Assembly (NCBI GenBank): GCA_034002405.1
Contig: JAVFAS010000007.1
Coordinates: 32,252 to 96,251 of the forward strand
DNA from: SZUA-365 sp034002405
GTDB taxonomy: Bacteria; Bacteroidota; Ignavibacteria; SZUA-365
Length of the DNA: 64,000 nt
Direction: 5' to 3'
Part shown: in pieces, positions 20,401-28,382 of the stretch
Position numbering within the stretch: position 1 is the stretch's first letter
Layout of the letters: every line of letters begins with the position of its first letter
Made by a program: the position numbers and the translations under genes
The notes under the pieces: model-generated
Seen by the model: the letters and a program-made list of their open reading frames with translations, nothing else
Databases searched by the model: none
Told to the model about the DNA's origin: nothing

Positions 20401-20715
20401 GGAAACATCCCCCGTCGGCGTCGCGGCCCAGGTGGAGGAGACCAGCAGGTAGTACGACTTCGGCGGCATCACCGTCCCCTCGGGGATCGTGACCAGCGGG
20501 TTGTAGGACGTACCCGACGCCGACCGGTATTCAAACTTCCAGCCGGACACATTCACGGTTTGATTGGTCGGATTGTAGAGTTCGACGAACTCTCCGGACG
20601 CATTGCCCGCCGCGCCGCGCGTCGCGAACTCGCTGATCACCACATGATCGGCCCACTGGGCCCGCACCGTCACCGTGCACAGAATGGCCAGGAATATCGG
20701 AACAATCGCTCTCAT
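17461..20715 (-). CDS. Secreted lamin-tail / OB / Fn3 / phospholipase D protein with T9SS-type C-terminus
   Basis: A 1084-residue exported protein. After a signal peptide (about 1-19) comes a lamin-tail domain (VVISEFATRG...GEFVELYNPT), then a NosD-unrelated OB-like module (LGQLVTVNGIVTV), a fibronectin III-like stretch, and two phospholipase D half-domains. Each half has a complete HxKx4D motif: HNKFVIID and HHKYMIVD, each followed by a TGSxNW/P segment. The last 80 residues resemble the T9SS sorting module (YDMLGRRV...LRPGSYIV). It probably acts outside the cell as a nuclease or phosphodiesterase; the substrate is unknown. It is transcribed toward the A2M gene with a 229-bp gap. Confidence 0.9.
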   Translation of the reverse strand: MRAIVPIFLAILCTVTVRAQWADHVVISEFATRGAAGNASGEFVELYNPTNQTVNVSGWKFEYRSASGTSYNPLVTIPEGTVMPPKSYYLLVSSTWAATPTGDVSWSASGLADNGNIRISTAAGVPVDRVGFGTGNDPEGSTAPHHGTTANDNSVERKASATSTAASMGAGGPEEFSGNGWDSNNNAADFVVRTGGRQPQNSASGTEPLSADGSGSATVPERTYKAGEAFDLAITFAPDPLFPITAMNIVIPPVFVWSGSTDDVEVDGRLQTELSVIGDTLRLAPLAFAESAATITVKGLTAPASTGNYVVPILTRGAQYFLPIQSSPTVAVRGGPIPIAEARENNASGVPVKLGQLVTVNGIVTVSNQFGSPAYIQDHTGGIAVYDFDFSDSVRIGDEVTITGTLTHFNGLTELEQVRIDTIASSGNEVVPVHVGIDAILNDGVGGNEAYESMLVRINGVTVNTTAWTVTGSGTNYKLSDGSAQLDVRVDNDVPYAGQPAPGGSFDIIGVVSQYKTAAPFAGGYQLMPRLAADIIATGPRIVSMPVECDIAADRIDLCWNTAVEADARVRYGIGEHFELGTAEGGDAGTEQRVTLASLDAGTIYRVQAFSVAGGDTSFAQPMYVCTASATSTGVMNVFFSRAVDNTLYPPLPAQGNVALANKLMNRIDAARHSIDLCLYSLSGQVGDDIAERLLAAKTRGVRIRAIFETDNSNTNAIRTLRSNVPAIVDNFDRVNAGAGLQHNKFVIIDARDRSSDTDDWVITGSWNPTDPGTNDDAQNVIEIQDQALAVTYTREFEEMWGSGTETANSSATRFGARKLDNTPHRFVIGGVPVEAYFSPSDMTTNAIANAARGARTSIYFATLTFTRDDLGRIMTDQHAAGVTVRGLLDNNSDQGNEYDFLRTGGVDVLLKKGFTGLLHHKYMIVDADDATAGAAPLVVTGSHNWSNAAEFSNNENTLVVHSHAIAVQYLQEWFKRYVEAGGTGAIVLAADVPPSANAFALAAFPSPLRAGTALTLRVDGAPAGPLEIAMYDMLGRRVRMHALDATGGRQLVLLPTAGLRPGSYIVTASDAHGHRTQRRIIVW

Positions 20716-20907
20716 TTTCTGCTGCCTCTCGCGAATGGGGAAAGATCAATATAGCAAAATGCGAGGAGCGGAGGGCAGTGAACATCTCGTCATGCCGGGT
20801 CAGCCCGAGGTGGATGCCTTTGTGCCTTCCTCCTCTTTGACATCTCCCGAAAACTCCGCATATTCCTCAATCTATTCCCGCAACGGAGGGCGGATATACC
20901 CGAACGC

Positions 20908-21627
20908 ATGAAGCGCGCGCTCGTCATCATACCGACATACAACGAACTGGAGAACGTCCAGACCATCATCCCGGAGATTCTCCGGCAGGACGCACGGCTC
21001 GAGACTCTGGTGGTCGACGATAATTCTCCCGACGGCACCGCCGCCGAGGTGAAGCGCATGATGGCGGACAATCCGCGTATTCACATTCTCGAGCGGGACA
21101 GAAAAATGGGTCTCGGCACGGCCTACGTGGCGGGGTTCAAATACGCCATCGCGCACGGCTACGACTACGTGTTCGAAATGGACGCCGACCACTCGCATTC
21201 GCCCGACGTCCTCCCGCGCTTTCTCGAGGCCATCGAAGAGTATGATCTGGTGCTGGGCTCGCGCTACATCCAGGGCGTCAACGTGATCAACTGGCCGATG
21301 AAGCGGCTGCTGCTCAGTTATTTCGCGAACCAGTACACGCGCATCGTCACCGGACTTCCTGTCCGCGACGCCACCGGCGGATTCAAGTGTTTCCGCGTCG
21401 AGGTGCTCAAGGCCATCGATCTCGACCGCGTACGCAGCAACGGCTATTCCTTCCAGATCGAAATGAGCTTCAAGGCCTGGAAGAAAGGGTATCGCATCCA
21501 CGAGATCCCGATCATCTTCATGGACCGTCGTGTGGGCATTTCGAAAATGTCGAAGAAAATCGTCCGTGAAGCCGTGACCATGGTCTGGCGCCTGCGTCTG
21601 CAGAGCATCCTCGGCCGGGTGCATTGA
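20908..21627 (+). CDS. Polyprenol-phosphate mannosyltransferase-like GT2
   Basis: A 239-residue family 2 glycosyltransferase of the DPM1 type, which moves a sugar from a nucleotide donor to a lipid (polyprenyl) phosphate on the inner membrane face. Seen: IIPTYNELENV at the N-terminus, VVDDNSPDGT, the metal-site MDADHSHSP, GSRYIQG and ATGGFKCFR. It is compact like archaeal/bacterial DPM1 with no C-terminal membrane domain. It stands alone, 89 bp before the tRNA-Glu gene; the exact donor sugar cannot be read from sequence. Confidence 0.9.
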   Translation: MKRALVIIPTYNELENVQTIIPEILRQDARLETLVVDDNSPDGTAAEVKRMMADNPRIHILERDRKMGLGTAYVAGFKYAIAHGYDYVFEMDADHSHSPDVLPRFLEAIEEYDLVLGSRYIQGVNVINWPMKRLLLSYFANQYTRIVTGLPVRDATGGFKCFRVEVLKAIDLDRVRSNGYSFQIEMSFKAWKKGYRIHEIPIIFMDRRVGISKMSKKIVREAVTMVWRLRLQSILGRVH

Positions 21628-21677
21628 CGAAATGCGCGATTCCACCCGGATCCCCCGGATTTTCGCGAATGGATTTC

Positions 21678-21706
21678 TTGACAGAACAGCATTCTTTCAC
21701 TATATT
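21678..21706 (+). promoter_or_regulatory. Sigma70-type promoter of tRNA-Glu
   Basis: A consensus -35 TTGACA (21678-21683), exactly 17 bp, then -10 TATATT (21701-21706), ending 10 bp before the tRNA. This is a textbook housekeeping promoter and the strongest in the window. Confidence 0.9.
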
Positions 21707-21716
21707 TAAAGACTGG

Positions 21717-21789
21717 GCACCCATCGACTAGAGGCCTAGGTCGTCACCCTTTCACGGTGAAAACACGGGTTCGAATCCCGTTGGGTGTA
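21717..21789 (+). tRNA. tRNA-Glu (anticodon UUC)
   Basis: A full cloverleaf can be drawn. The acceptor GCACCCA (21717-21723) pairs with TGGGTGT (21782-21788), with a G-U at the first pair. The D stem is GAC/GTC, and the anticodon stem TCACC/GGTGA has loop CTTTCAC, so the anticodon is TTC (21751-21753). The T stem ACGGG/CCCGT has loop TTCGAAT. The D-loop AGAGGCCTAGG is typical of bacterial tRNA-Glu. The 3' CCA is not encoded. It is a single-gene unit with its own promoter and terminator. Confidence 0.96.
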
Positions 21790-21794
21790 CTGAC

Positions 21795-21830
21795 ACAACG
21801 CCCCGCATTCGCGGGGCGTTGTCTTTTTTT
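21795..21830 (+). terminator. Intrinsic terminator of tRNA-Glu
   Basis: A perfect 12-bp stem (ACAACGCCCCGC, 21795-21806, with 21811-21822), 4-base loop ATTC, followed by CTTTTTTT. Classical Rho-independent terminator starting 5 bp after the tRNA. Confidence 0.95.
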
Positions 21831-21842
21831 CGGGGGATCGTT

Positions 21843-21879
21843 GCCGCGCGGGAGGGAATTTCTCCCTTCCCGGCGCGGC
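21843..21879 (+). promoter_or_regulatory. Strong leader hairpin just before a small gene
   Basis: GCCGCGC (21843-21849) pairs with GCGCGGC (21873-21879), and inside it GGGA and GGGA pair with TCCC and TCCC with two one-base bulges, giving about 15 bp. The hairpin ends 6 bp before the ATG at 21886 and covers the place where a ribosome site would be. It could mask translation or simply be a second stop signal after the tRNA. Confidence 0.55.
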
Positions 21880-21885
21880 GGGATC

Positions 21886-22185
21886 ATGAGCGCATGGTCC
21901 GCGCGCGCCGTCCACGACAGCATCGTGCAGAGCTACCGGGGCCCGGCGTTCCTCGCCCAAGCGGGCAACATCTTCGCGTTGCATGTGTACCCGCTCGCTT
22001 CGGGCTCGACACGGAAATTCATGCTGGTGTTCATCACGCCGACAATGTGGTTGGGAAATACCGCGGTGGCGGAACTGCCACTGAAGCTGCTCCAGGACAA
22101 CAATGCCGAGGTGAAGCCGCTGCGCAGTGTGTTCAATATGGCGGAGAATGTGTGGGGCGAGCCGACCGTCTGCGAATGCAAATAA
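21886..22185 (+). CDS. Small hypothetical protein (99 aa)
   Basis: A 99-residue frame with no recognised family. It has a hydrophobic middle (FMLVFITPTMWLGNTAV) that might be a buried strand pair or a short membrane segment, and ends in CECK. No clear Shine-Dalgarno precedes the ATG; a strong hairpin sits there instead. It is bounded by the tRNA terminator and a second terminator, so it would be its own transcription unit. It could be a real small gene or a fortuitous frame; base composition is like its neighbours. Confidence 0.5.
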   Translation: MSAWSARAVHDSIVQSYRGPAFLAQAGNIFALHVYPLASGSTRKFMLVFITPTMWLGNTAVAELPLKLLQDNNAEVKPLRSVFNMAENVWGEPTVCECK

Positions 22186-22214
22186 CCCGTCCTTCGAATT
22201 CGACCAAACGGAAG

Positions 22215-22238
22215 AACCCCGCCTGCGCGGGGTTTTTT
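22215..22238. terminator. Terminator between the small gene and nosY
   Basis: AACCCCGC (22215-22222) pairs with GCGGGGTT (22227-22234) across CTGC, followed by a T-run on the plus strand. It sits between convergent units and can serve the 99-residue frame; on the minus strand, for nosY, its tail is weaker (TTCTTCC). Confidence 0.85.
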
Positions 22239-22275
22239 CGTTTTCTCCGATGTCCCGGAAGTCCGTCCCCGCCGA

Positions 22276-23058
22276 TCAGAAATCCGTCCGCGCGAAAAAG
22301 CGCTTTCCCATCCACAATGGAATGACGGTCCACACCGTCAGCGCGGCCGCGGACAGCAGCATGCCCACCGCGCCGCCGAAGAATCGCTGGTAGACCGCGC
22401 CGGTGTAGCCCATGAGGGCGGACACATCGAACTGCAGGGTGAGCAGGATGCGGGCGAGATCGACGGGATTGAGGAAGCTGAATGCGAGGGCGAGAGGCTC
22501 GACCGGATAATCGGCCAGCGCATAGAACGCGAACAGCACGACACCGTCGTAGAGCAGCGCGAAGAAGAACCAGAGCAGCAGGGCCACCCCCATGCCGCGC
22601 GTGCGGTCGTGCACGCGGATCGCGACCGCGAAGGCGATGGCGGTGAAGATGATCGTCAGAAAGAGTCCGCTCGCGAGCAGCGTCAGTGGACCGCCCATTG
22701 CGCCGTCTCCGATGCGATGCGCGAGCAGGGGTACGCCGCTCCCGACAAGGAAACATCCGCTGATCGCGCCGGTGACGACCAGCCAAGAGCTGAAATAGAT
22801 GTCGCGGCGCCGCAAGGGTTGGGCGGCAAGCACTTCGAGGAATTCGCGTGAACCGTACACGTACATCGTGCCGTAGACGATGCTGAACAGGGGAAGGATG
22901 ATCAGCACGACACTCATCAATGTCACTTCCATGCCGGCGGCGGATCCCGATGCCTGGTACATCGCCTCGGTGAACACGAGAAAGAATCCGGTGAGCACGA
23001 AGACCCAACGGCTGCGCAGAACGTTGCGCAACTGATGCTTGACGAGCCGGCCGATCAT
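22276..23058 (-). CDS. nosY: NosY, ABC transporter permease for N2O reductase maturation
   Basis: Integral-membrane partner of the NosF ATPase in the NosDFY complex needed for copper-sulfur centre assembly of N2O reductase. The 260-residue protein has six predicted membrane segments and the ABC-2 type opening (VLRSRWVFVLTGFF) and GSREFLEVLAAQPL coupling region. It overlaps nosF by 4 bp (23055-23058) and is the last gene of the nos operon. Confidence 0.92.
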   Translation of the reverse strand: MIGRLVKHQLRNVLRSRWVFVLTGFFLVFTEAMYQASGSAAGMEVTLMSVVLIILPLFSIVYGTMYVYGSREFLEVLAAQPLRRRDIYFSSWLVVTGAISGCFLVGSGVPLLAHRIGDGAMGGPLTLLASGLFLTIIFTAIAFAVAIRVHDRTRGMGVALLLWFFFALLYDGVVLFAFYALADYPVEPLALAFSFLNPVDLARILLTLQFDVSALMGYTGAVYQRFFGGAVGMLLSAAALTVWTVIPLWMGKRFFARTDF

Positions 23059-23888
23059 GCGCGTACCTCCCGAAGACGGGTCCCGCCCGCATCCGCAGCC
23101 GCGTGATGATCGATGACTGTATCGGAAAAACGGATCTGATTGCCGTCTGATGCCGACGGCGCGATCCCGGATCGCGTGTTGCCTCCCGCGCGCGCGATGA
23201 GCACGGCGATGGCATCCTCGGCCGCGTGCTCTCCCGTGCGCGCGTACAGTGCGTCGAGCGTGCCGTCGAACACCACCGCGCCTTCGAGCAGGAATACGAT
23301 GTGATCGGCGAGTTCCTCGATGTCGCCCATGATGTGGGACGTGAAAATAATGGTCTTGCCCGCGGCTTTCTCGCGCGCGACGGCGTCCTTGAAACGACGG
23401 GCCATCAGCGGATCGAGGCCCGCCGTGGGTTCGTCGAAGATGTACACCGGCGCGTCATACATCAGCGTCATCACCGCGCAGACGCGCTGCCGCGTGCCGC
23501 CGGACAACCCCTTCAACGGTTTGGGCAGCAGATCGGCCAGTTCGAAGCGCGCGAGCATCTCCTCCGTTCGTGTCGGCTGCCGCGGTCGCAGATCGGCGAT
23601 CATGGCGAGGAATTCCCGGATGGTGAGATTCTCCGGGAAACGCGCGATCTGCGGCATGTAGCTGATGTGCTCGCGCACGGCGCGCTCGTCGGTTGGCGCG
23701 GCGCCGTTCCAAAGCACGGTGCCGCGGTCGGGACGTACCAGCCCCAGCAGCGTTTTCAGTGCCGTGGTCTTTCCCGATCCGTTCGGTCCGAGCAACGCGG
23801 TCATCCGCCCAACGGGAAAATCAATACTGACGCCATCGAGCGCTCGTTCGCGCCCAAAGGATTTGACGATGTCTGAAAGGCCGATCAT
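23055..23888 (-). CDS. nosF: NosF, ABC transporter ATPase for N2O reductase maturation
   Basis: Cytoplasmic ATPase that powers the NosDFY machine. The 277-residue protein has Walker A GPNGSGKT (34-41), the ABC signature LSGGTRQR (128-135), Walker B VYIFDEP (148-154, catalytic Glu153) and the switch His in FTSH. It overlaps nosD by 4 bp (ATGA at 23885-23888) and nosY by 4 bp, so the three are translationally coupled. The C-terminal 50 residues after the ATPase core are low-complexity and not typical. Confidence 0.94.
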   Translation of the reverse strand: MIGLSDIVKSFGRERALDGVSIDFPVGRMTALLGPNGSGKTTALKTLLGLVRPDRGTVLWNGAAPTDERAVREHISYMPQIARFPENLTIREFLAMIADLRPRQPTRTEEMLARFELADLLPKPLKGLSGGTRQRVCAVMTLMYDAPVYIFDEPTAGLDPLMARRFKDAVAREKAAGKTIIFTSHIMGDIEELADHIVFLLEGAVVFDGTLDALYARTGEHAAEDAIAVLIARAGGNTRSGIAPSASDGNQIRFSDTVIDHHAAADAGGTRLREVRA

Positions 23889-25150
23889 GCGGGTGTGCCC
23901 CTTCCATCCGGTTCGCGCATGAGGGGACGCGCGTCCTTGAGAGTTTCGGGTGTGACGGTCGGAAAGATGCGCTCGGTGACGTCGAGCATGGCGATGAAGA
24001 AGCTGTTGAGCAGGATGATCGCGGGTGGATTCTTCTCGACGATGTAGGAGAAGATGCGGACGGGACGGTAGGGAACATCGCCAATCCCGTCGCGATCGAT
24101 ATCGTAGCCGCGATAGGAGTCCCAGTAGTTTCCCGTGAACCAGCTTTCATTGCGCGTACTGTTGGTCGCGACATCGAAGCTGTTGCGGCGGAAACTGTTG
24201 GTCGCGAAGGTGTTTCCCGTGCAGTTGGCCATGAGGCGGATGGCCCAGCCGTTGCGCAGGAATTCATTGCGCGTCACGGTCAGACGGGAGCCCCCCTCCG
24301 CGTACACACCGGTGGTGTTCCCGACAAAGCTGTTCGAGTCGATACGGCTGTCGCTGATGTCCTTGAGCAGCAGTCCATACGACGCACTGCCCCAGTTGTC
24401 GTGAAAACGATTGCCGCGCATGCCGATGCGCCGCGAGTACATCACCGCCACGCCGCTTCCATTCCGCGTGAAGGTGTTGTCGAGATAGACATCGTCATCG
24501 GAGAACATGAAATGGAGTCCGTATCGCAGATTGCCGGTACTGACATTGCCGCGGATGACACTCGCCCGGGTGAATTCGAGATAAATGCCGTCGCGATGCC
24601 GCGCGGTGTGATTGTCCGCGATCAACAGCGAATCGCTGTACCAGCTGTGGATGCCGTTACCCGAGGCCGATTCCCGCCGCGCCTCCCCCGCGAGCGTGTT
24701 TCCACGAATAATGCAGCGCGCGGAGCGCGCGAGATAGATACCGAAAAAGGTGTCCTCGAGCCGCAGACGCTCGAACCGGCAGAATCGCGCACTGGTGGCC
24801 TTGACCGCGGCGCGGTCCTCGGTATAGCTGTATCCGGTATTCCGGAGTGTCAGATCCGCGATCCACACGCTGTCGGCGCGCACGAGGAAGATCCCCTGCG
24901 TGCCACCGCCGTCGATCACGACCGTGCCACGTCCGTGAATCCGGAGTGGCTTGTCGATCACGATCGACCCCTCGTCGTAACGGCCCGCATGAATGCGGAT
25001 CAGGTCCCCCGGTGCGGCGGCATGCACCGCGTCGGCGATCCGCGTACCCGGACGCACATGATGGATAGCGGCCTGCGCGGGGACGGCCAGCATCAGAAAC
25101 ACCGGCGTCAGGATCAGCCCCCCGCGGAGCAGGAAGAGGAACCGCGTCAT
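23885..25150 (-). CDS. nosD: NosD, periplasmic copper-insertion protein
   Basis: Right-handed beta-helix protein that works with NosF and NosY in assembling the catalytic copper cluster of N2O reductase. It has a signal peptide, then repeated parallel beta-helix rungs (I-x-G-N-x pattern, e.g. IRGNTL, DNTFTRN, RNEFLRN), ending with a tetrad like NYWDSYRGYDIDRDG that is typical of NosD, and a C-terminal hydrophobic segment. The ATG at 25150 follows the nosL stop by 2 bp; a GTG at 25159 is an alternative that would overlap nosL. Confidence 0.93.
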   Translation of the reverse strand: MTRFLFLLRGGLILTPVFLMLAVPAQAAIHHVRPGTRIADAVHAAAPGDLIRIHAGRYDEGSIVIDKPLRIHGRGTVVIDGGGTQGIFLVRADSVWIADLTLRNTGYSYTEDRAAVKATSARFCRFERLRLEDTFFGIYLARSARCIIRGNTLAGEARRESASGNGIHSWYSDSLLIADNHTARHRDGIYLEFTRASVIRGNVSTGNLRYGLHFMFSDDDVYLDNTFTRNGSGVAVMYSRRIGMRGNRFHDNWGSASYGLLLKDISDSRIDSNSFVGNTTGVYAEGGSRLTVTRNEFLRNGWAIRLMANCTGNTFATNSFRRNSFDVATNSTRNESWFTGNYWDSYRGYDIDRDGIGDVPYRPVRIFSYIVEKNPPAIILLNSFFIAMLDVTERIFPTVTPETLKDARPLMREPDGRGTPA

Positions 25151-25152
25151 GC

Positions 25153-25614
25153 TCACCACTCTTTCGCGACCAGCAGCCGGACGCCGGTCCAGCGATACAG
25201 CTCGCCACCGATACGCTGCTGTTCGCTCGCGTACTTCGTCTTGGTCTCGAAGGCGGCGAGGTTCATGCCCATCGGACTGCGGATGTCCTCATGGCGCAGA
25301 TACCATGCCTTGGCCGCGTCGATGAATGTGCCGGGAGCGTCGTGACGCATCACCCAGATGCTGTTGATGTCTTCCTCCAGAACGGTGTTGTCGTTGACCG
25401 CGGCGGCCATGCATTCCACCGCATCGTAGACATGGATCTTTCCCGTATTCGTCACCAGCTGTGCCGCGAAGCGTGCGTCGGTGACGGTCATCTTGCAATG
25501 CGCGCATTCCTCCTTGCCGAGGTCGATATCTCGCGGACCCGGTGAACAGGCGGCGAGCAGCACCATGCAGACGACGGCCATACCCAGGATCGAACTTCTC
25601 CATTTCATCGCCAT
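25153..25614 (-). CDS. nosL: NosL, copper-binding lipoprotein
   Basis: Outer-envelope Cu(I)-binding lipoprotein that delivers copper for N2O reductase. The 153-residue protein has a lipobox LLAAC followed by the family hallmark CAHCKM, then a Met-rich C-terminal half (MGMNLAAF). The start at 25614 is chosen because AGGA lies 6 bp ahead of it; in-frame ATGs at 25626 and 25662 have no ribosome site. It sits between the membrane protein gene and nosD as in other clade II clusters. Confidence 0.93.
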   Translation of the reverse strand: MAMKWRSSILGMAVVCMVLLAACSPGPRDIDLGKEECAHCKMTVTDARFAAQLVTNTGKIHVYDAVECMAAAVNDNTVLEEDINSIWVMRHDAPGTFIDAAKAWYLRHEDIRSPMGMNLAAFETKTKYASEQQRIGGELYRWTGVRLLVAKEW

Positions 25615-25630
25615 TGCGTTCCTCATGTGA

Positions 25631-26263
25631 TCAATTCGGGGAGACGTTTCTGCCAAGATCATTGTCGAGTCGCTGGAGCTTCCCGGCCCGCGGTGGTCGT
25701 GGCCGCGACCGCCACCAGGCCCATGCCGCCAGCATTCCGCTCACGGCGGCAATCATCGCGCCGATGCCGGGATAGGAGTGCGCCATGAAATTCAGGATCT
25801 GTTCCGAACCGATCAGCGGCGGTTGATAGGACATACCGGGAATCTTGATGATCGCCCTCGGATCGAGATCATGACCGTAATTATATTCCCAGATATAGAA
25901 ATCAATCATGCCGGCAACTCCGAGCACCGCGAACAGCAGCACCCATGCGAGCGCGGTCCATCGCCGTCCCCACGCCGCGGCGCCGAGTCCCAGCACGATC
26001 ATCCCCGCCATGATGAAGGGCATATACGCCAGTTCGGCGATCGAATCCGGTTCGATGCGCTTCATGCCGATATAGTGATTGAGATTGTTGATGCTTTCGA
26101 GATCGTTGGGTGACGCGCCTTCCACCGTGTGGAGGAAGATGTTCATGCCCAGCCCTTCGGGATACTGCGGTGCCTCGAGTTCGATCTGCCAGAGCGGCAG
26201 CACGAATGTTCCGACGAGGAGCAGTGCCGCGGTGGCGAGCAGCAGGCGCGATGTGCGGTCCAT
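25631..26263 (-). CDS. Integral membrane protein of the nos operon (NosB position)
   Basis: A 210-residue protein with four hydrophobic segments (about 5-25, 80-98, 103-122, 163-186) and a conserved-looking periplasmic loop NLNHYIGMKRIEPDS. It lies directly after nosZ, the place of the membrane protein called NosB in clade II nos clusters. Its role is unknown; it may help electron transfer to or maturation of NosZ. I assign position, not proven homology, so no symbol is given. Confidence 0.85.
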   Translation of the reverse strand: MDRTSRLLLATAALLLVGTFVLPLWQIELEAPQYPEGLGMNIFLHTVEGASPNDLESINNLNHYIGMKRIEPDSIAELAYMPFIMAGMIVLGLGAAAWGRRWTALAWVLLFAVLGVAGMIDFYIWEYNYGHDLDPRAIIKIPGMSYQPPLIGSEQILNFMAHSYPGIGAMIAAVSGMLAAWAWWRSRPRPPRAGKLQRLDNDLGRNVSPN

Positions 26264-26335
26264 GCGTTCGTTCCTTTCCCCGCGCCGCGGCCGCGGCCCC
26301 TCGTTCCTCGGGACCGCGGCCGGCGTCGGGATGTG

Positions 26336-28300
26336 CTATTGCTTGAGTCCGTTGTGTTTCAGCGCGACGCTGGATCCCGCGGGGGACACGCGCACGTAGC
26401 CCTGCATTTCCTGATGCAGCGCCGAACAGAAATCGGTGCAGTACATCGGAAATATGCCGGGACGATCGGGCAGCCATTTGATCGTCTGGGTTTCACCAGG
26501 CATGACCAGCAGTTCCGCGGTCCGCGCGCCCTTGATGGCAAAGCCATGCGGGGTATCCCAATCCTGTTCGAGATTCGTCAGATGAAAATACACTTCATCG
26601 CCGACTTTGATGCCTTCGATGACATCGGGTTTGAAATGCGAGCGAATCGAGGTGATATACACGCGCACGACCTTGCCGCTGCGCTCGACGCGCGTGTCCT
26701 TCTCACCCAGCGTCACATGGGGATGGGTGTTTTCCATGATCTTGTATGCCCGCACCGATTTCTCCTTGATCAGCTCGGCCGGCAAGGCCTGCGCGTAATG
26801 CGGTTCGCCGATGGTGGGAAAATCGCTCAGGAGTTTCATCTTGCTGCCGGTGATGTCGTACAGCTGCGCCGACTGCGTGAGTTCGGGCCCCGTGGGCAGG
26901 TAGCGATCCTTGGTGATCTTGTTGAGCGCGATGACATATTTCCCGTACGGCTTTTTCGAATCGCCGCCGGGAATCATCAAGTGACCGATCGAATAGTACG
27001 TCGGCACCCGGTCGAGCACGGTGAAATCCTTCAGGCTCCATTTGACGATCTCGGAGGAGACGAACATCGACGTGTACGCGTTGCCGTCGTTGTCGAACTC
27101 GGTATGCAGCGGTCCCAGGCCCGGCTTCTCCACCTCGCCCGCGAGCACGGCCTCATAGCTCAGAACCGGGATATCATGCACGGTGGCATCGAATTTTTTC
27201 GCGTCGATGGCTTTCAGCATTTTCGAAAACGAGAAAACCGGGATCACCGTCGCGAGCTTCCCGCCGCCGACGATGTACTCACCCGTGGGATCCACATCGG
27301 CGCCATGCGGCGATTTCGGCGTGGGCAGGAAGTAGATCATGTCGGGACAGTCCTTCGGATCGAGTACCAGCACCCCGTCCTTCATCGTCGAGGTGGCGGT
27401 GTGGGACTTTTCGTCGTACACATTGTGTGCATACCGGCCCGGCATTTTCTTCGCCTTGCCCTGCGCGACATACTGCTCGGCTTTTTTCCAATTGATGGCG
27501 GCGATGAAGTCCTTGTCGTTCTGACTCGCTTCCACCTCGAGCATGGTATGCGCCTGCTCGGTGTTGTAGGTGGAGAAGAACATCCAGTCGGCCGACGGCC
27601 CCTTCCCTGCGTGGGCAAGGTCGTAGTCAAAACCCGGCATGAGAATCTGGAATGCGATGTCCATGTTCCCGTGCTCCTTGTCCACGCTGACGAAGCTCAG
27701 CATGCCGCGGAAGTTTTCCTTGTAGCTTTCGATGGGGACGTCCTGGTTCTCGAACATCGGAATGCTGAAACGTGTCCCCGCCACGACGTACTCCGAATTT
27801 TCCGTGGTGAACGGCGAGGAATGGTTTCCCGCGGAATTGGGAATTTCGATGATTTCCGTCGTGCGGAAGGTCGTCAGGTCGATGCGCGCGATGCGCGGGG
27901 TGTTGTTGCCGTTAATGAAGATCCACCTGCCGTCGGGTACACCGTCGGTCATGGAGAATTCGGGGTGATGCGCATCATCCCATGGCACGAAGCCAAAGGA
28001 CGTGTTGAGCATGGGAATGGTCTCCTCGGTGTAGCCCCAGCCCTTTTCGGGATCCTGGGAAAACACGGGGATGACGCGGAACAGGCGTCCGCTGGGCAGA
28101 CCGTAGACGGACATCTGTCCACTAAAGCCGCCCGACATGAAGGCGTATAGCTCGTCATGGGTGCCGGGCGCGACGTACACGCGCGACGCCGCGTCGCCCG
28201 CGGCGCCGGCGTCCTTCGCGCTGTTGCATGCGACGAACAGCGTGCCCGCGACCATGACGATGGCGACTACGACGGAACGTGGAAACAATCCTGGATTCAT
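26336..28300 (-). CDS. nosZ: Nitrous-oxide reductase, clade II (Sec-type)
   Basis: Terminal reductase for N2O to N2 in the periplasm. The 654-residue protein starts with a Sec-type signal ending FVAC (Cys25), so it may be lipid-anchored; there is no twin-arginine motif, which marks clade II. The expected CuZ histidines are visible: DDAHHPEFS (His111/112), GNHSSPF, SPHGADVD, GPLHTEF, SIGHLM and GEPHYAQ. The CuA site is CTDFCSALHQEM, with Cys621, Cys625, His629 and Met632. It follows the cytochrome gene by 82 bp. No nosR or nosX is in the window, as usual for clade II. Confidence 0.97.
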   Translation of the reverse strand: MNPGLFPRSVVVAIVMVAGTLFVACNSAKDAGAAGDAASRVYVAPGTHDELYAFMSGGFSGQMSVYGLPSGRLFRVIPVFSQDPEKGWGYTEETIPMLNTSFGFVPWDDAHHPEFSMTDGVPDGRWIFINGNNTPRIARIDLTTFRTTEIIEIPNSAGNHSSPFTTENSEYVVAGTRFSIPMFENQDVPIESYKENFRGMLSFVSVDKEHGNMDIAFQILMPGFDYDLAHAGKGPSADWMFFSTYNTEQAHTMLEVEASQNDKDFIAAINWKKAEQYVAQGKAKKMPGRYAHNVYDEKSHTATSTMKDGVLVLDPKDCPDMIYFLPTPKSPHGADVDPTGEYIVGGGKLATVIPVFSFSKMLKAIDAKKFDATVHDIPVLSYEAVLAGEVEKPGLGPLHTEFDNDGNAYTSMFVSSEIVKWSLKDFTVLDRVPTYYSIGHLMIPGGDSKKPYGKYVIALNKITKDRYLPTGPELTQSAQLYDITGSKMKLLSDFPTIGEPHYAQALPAELIKEKSVRAYKIMENTHPHVTLGEKDTRVERSGKVVRVYITSIRSHFKPDVIEGIKVGDEVYFHLTNLEQDWDTPHGFAIKGARTAELLVMPGETQTIKWLPDRPGIFPMYCTDFCSALHQEMQGYVRVSPAGSSVALKHNGLKQ

Positions 28301-28382
28301 GGAACAACCTCCTGCGTGGAAGGGATGGATGGGTCGCGGAATCGCGTGAGATTAGTGGTGTTCAGGATTCGTTTTGTGTCTG

